Shown here piece by piece: positions 4,935 to 5,493 of a stretch of 5,493 bases of DNA. How positions within the stretch are numbered: position 1 is the stretch's first letter; each line of letters begins with the position of its first letter. The stretch comes from Gammaproteobacteria bacterium (GTDB lineage Bacteria > Pseudomonadota > Gammaproteobacteria > Chromatiales > Chromatiaceae). The DNA lies in the NCBI GenBank assembly GCA_015767355.1, contig JADWMH010000146.1, positions 1-5,493 on the forward strand, written 5' to 3'. The notes beneath the pieces were generated by a model that was not told the origin of the DNA, ran no database searches, and saw only the letters and a program-made list of their open reading frames with translations. The translations under genes and the position numbers were made by a program.

Positions 4935-5493
4935 AAGCGCCGGAAAGACAAGTCGTAAACCAATAAGATGATGCCGCTCACCGGGAGCGGCGCTGTCACG
5001 ATAACTGGCGCGGCGCAGAGAGGGCTGCGTATGCAGCGTGGCGCCGCGCACGGCAACATGATTGTCAGGAAAAGTGGTTGTAAGCAGTGGAATATCCGGG
5101 CGTTCGTAACCCGCATAGGGCTCGAATGCATTCCAGCACCACTCCCTGACACGACCGGTCTGCTCAATAAGTCCCTGACGAGCCGCAAGCTCCCACTGGT
5201 ATTCGTGCTGGATCGCGGCTCCATCAAACCCCTCATGGCCTGTAATCCAGCTGCAGAATGCCTCCGCTTCATACAGGGATATGCCGTAAACCGGATCGGT
5301 TGGAGAGATATCACTGCAACCGTTTTGTCCAATGATGTACCACTGATCATTGGCATCCATGCGCCAGTGATGCGGCGCCCGGGGTTGATGCTGCTGACGC
5401 CAGCTGCCTCCCTCCTCGCTCCACCACTCGTCACGCTGATAACCTCCGGCGTGCATAAAAGAGAGCCAGTTGGCATTGCTTATCATCGACTGA
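4914..5493 (-). CDS. SUMF1/EgtB-type non-heme iron enzyme, C-terminal part (5' end outside window)
   Basis: About 193 residues are visible and the frame is open to the right edge, so the start is not in the window. The visible part has the formylglycine-generating-enzyme-like (C-type lectin) fold: NANWLSFMHAGGYQRDEWW, a Trp-rich segment, PVYGISLYEAEAFCSW, YQWELAARQG, REWCWNAFEPYAGYERP, and VAVRGATLHTQPSLRRASYRD. This order is typical of EgtB and OvoA, the iron-dependent sulfoxide synthases of ergothioneine and ovothiol synthesis, and of the related SenA. The cysteine pair of true formylglycine-generating enzymes is missing after RGAT, which argues against sulfatase activation. The iron-binding DinB-like half, if present, would lie upstream outside the window, so the exact enzyme cannot be named. 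The stop is 19 bases before xthA. Confidence 0.85.
   Translation of the reverse strand, partial: QSMISNANWLSFMHAGGYQRDEWWSEEGGSWRQQHQPRAPHHWRMDANDQWYIIGQNGCSDISPTDPVYGISLYEAEAFCSWITGHEGFDGAAIQHEYQWELAARQGLIEQTGRVREWCWNAFEPYAGYERPDIPLLTTTFPDNHVAVRGATLHTQPSLRRASYRDSAAPGERHHLIGLRLVFPALPEVWHK

Noticed and set aside
4895..5476. 193-codon open frame on the minus strand in another frame
   Set aside because: It overlaps the SUMF1/EgtB-type gene, which has clear family motifs in its own frame.

Overview
The window looks like chromosome from a gammaproteobacterium, possibly of the Chromatiales or sulfur-oxidiser type. The evidence is a gammaproteobacterial exonuclease III close to the E. coli enzyme, the order rpsF-rpsR-rplI with no priB between rpsF and rpsR, and an FNR-class regulator with a matching DNA site. 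The genus cannot be read from the sequence.

Layout. Positions 1-1136 hold a ribosomal protein operon on the minus strand: rpsF (S6), rpsR (S18) and rplI (L9, cut by the left edge). It has a recognisable promoter and a leader that can fold into a motif of the S6:S18 autoregulatory type. Positions 1199-2164 (minus) encode an exported metallo-beta-lactamase-fold hydrolase with a complete dinuclear zinc site. It is divergent, across a 246-base AT-rich region, from a Crp/Fnr-family regulator on the plus strand (2411-3121). That region holds a perfect FNR box (TTGAT-N4-ATCAA) and two further dyads. The regulator is translationally coupled, by an ATGA overlap, to a 78-residue protein of unknown function (3118-3354).

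Positions 3355-3561 separate convergent genes and contain a roughly 126-base composite inverted repeat, which may be a dispersed intergenic element. Next, all on the minus strand, come a small outer-membrane lipoprotein with its own promoter (start revised to 3957), exonuclease III (xthA, 4082-4894), and the C-terminal part of a SUMF1/EgtB-type protein running off the right edge (4914-5493). The junction of the last two carries a 23-bp tandem duplication that copies the ribosome-binding site and start codon of xthA.

How the genes relate. The ribosomal operon is housekeeping and probably self-regulated. The regulator is probably an oxygen or redox sensor controlling its own promoter and perhaps the divergent hydrolase. 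Its N-terminal cysteine spacing differs from E. coli FNR. I see no defence system, CRISPR array, tRNA, rRNA or complete insertion sequence.
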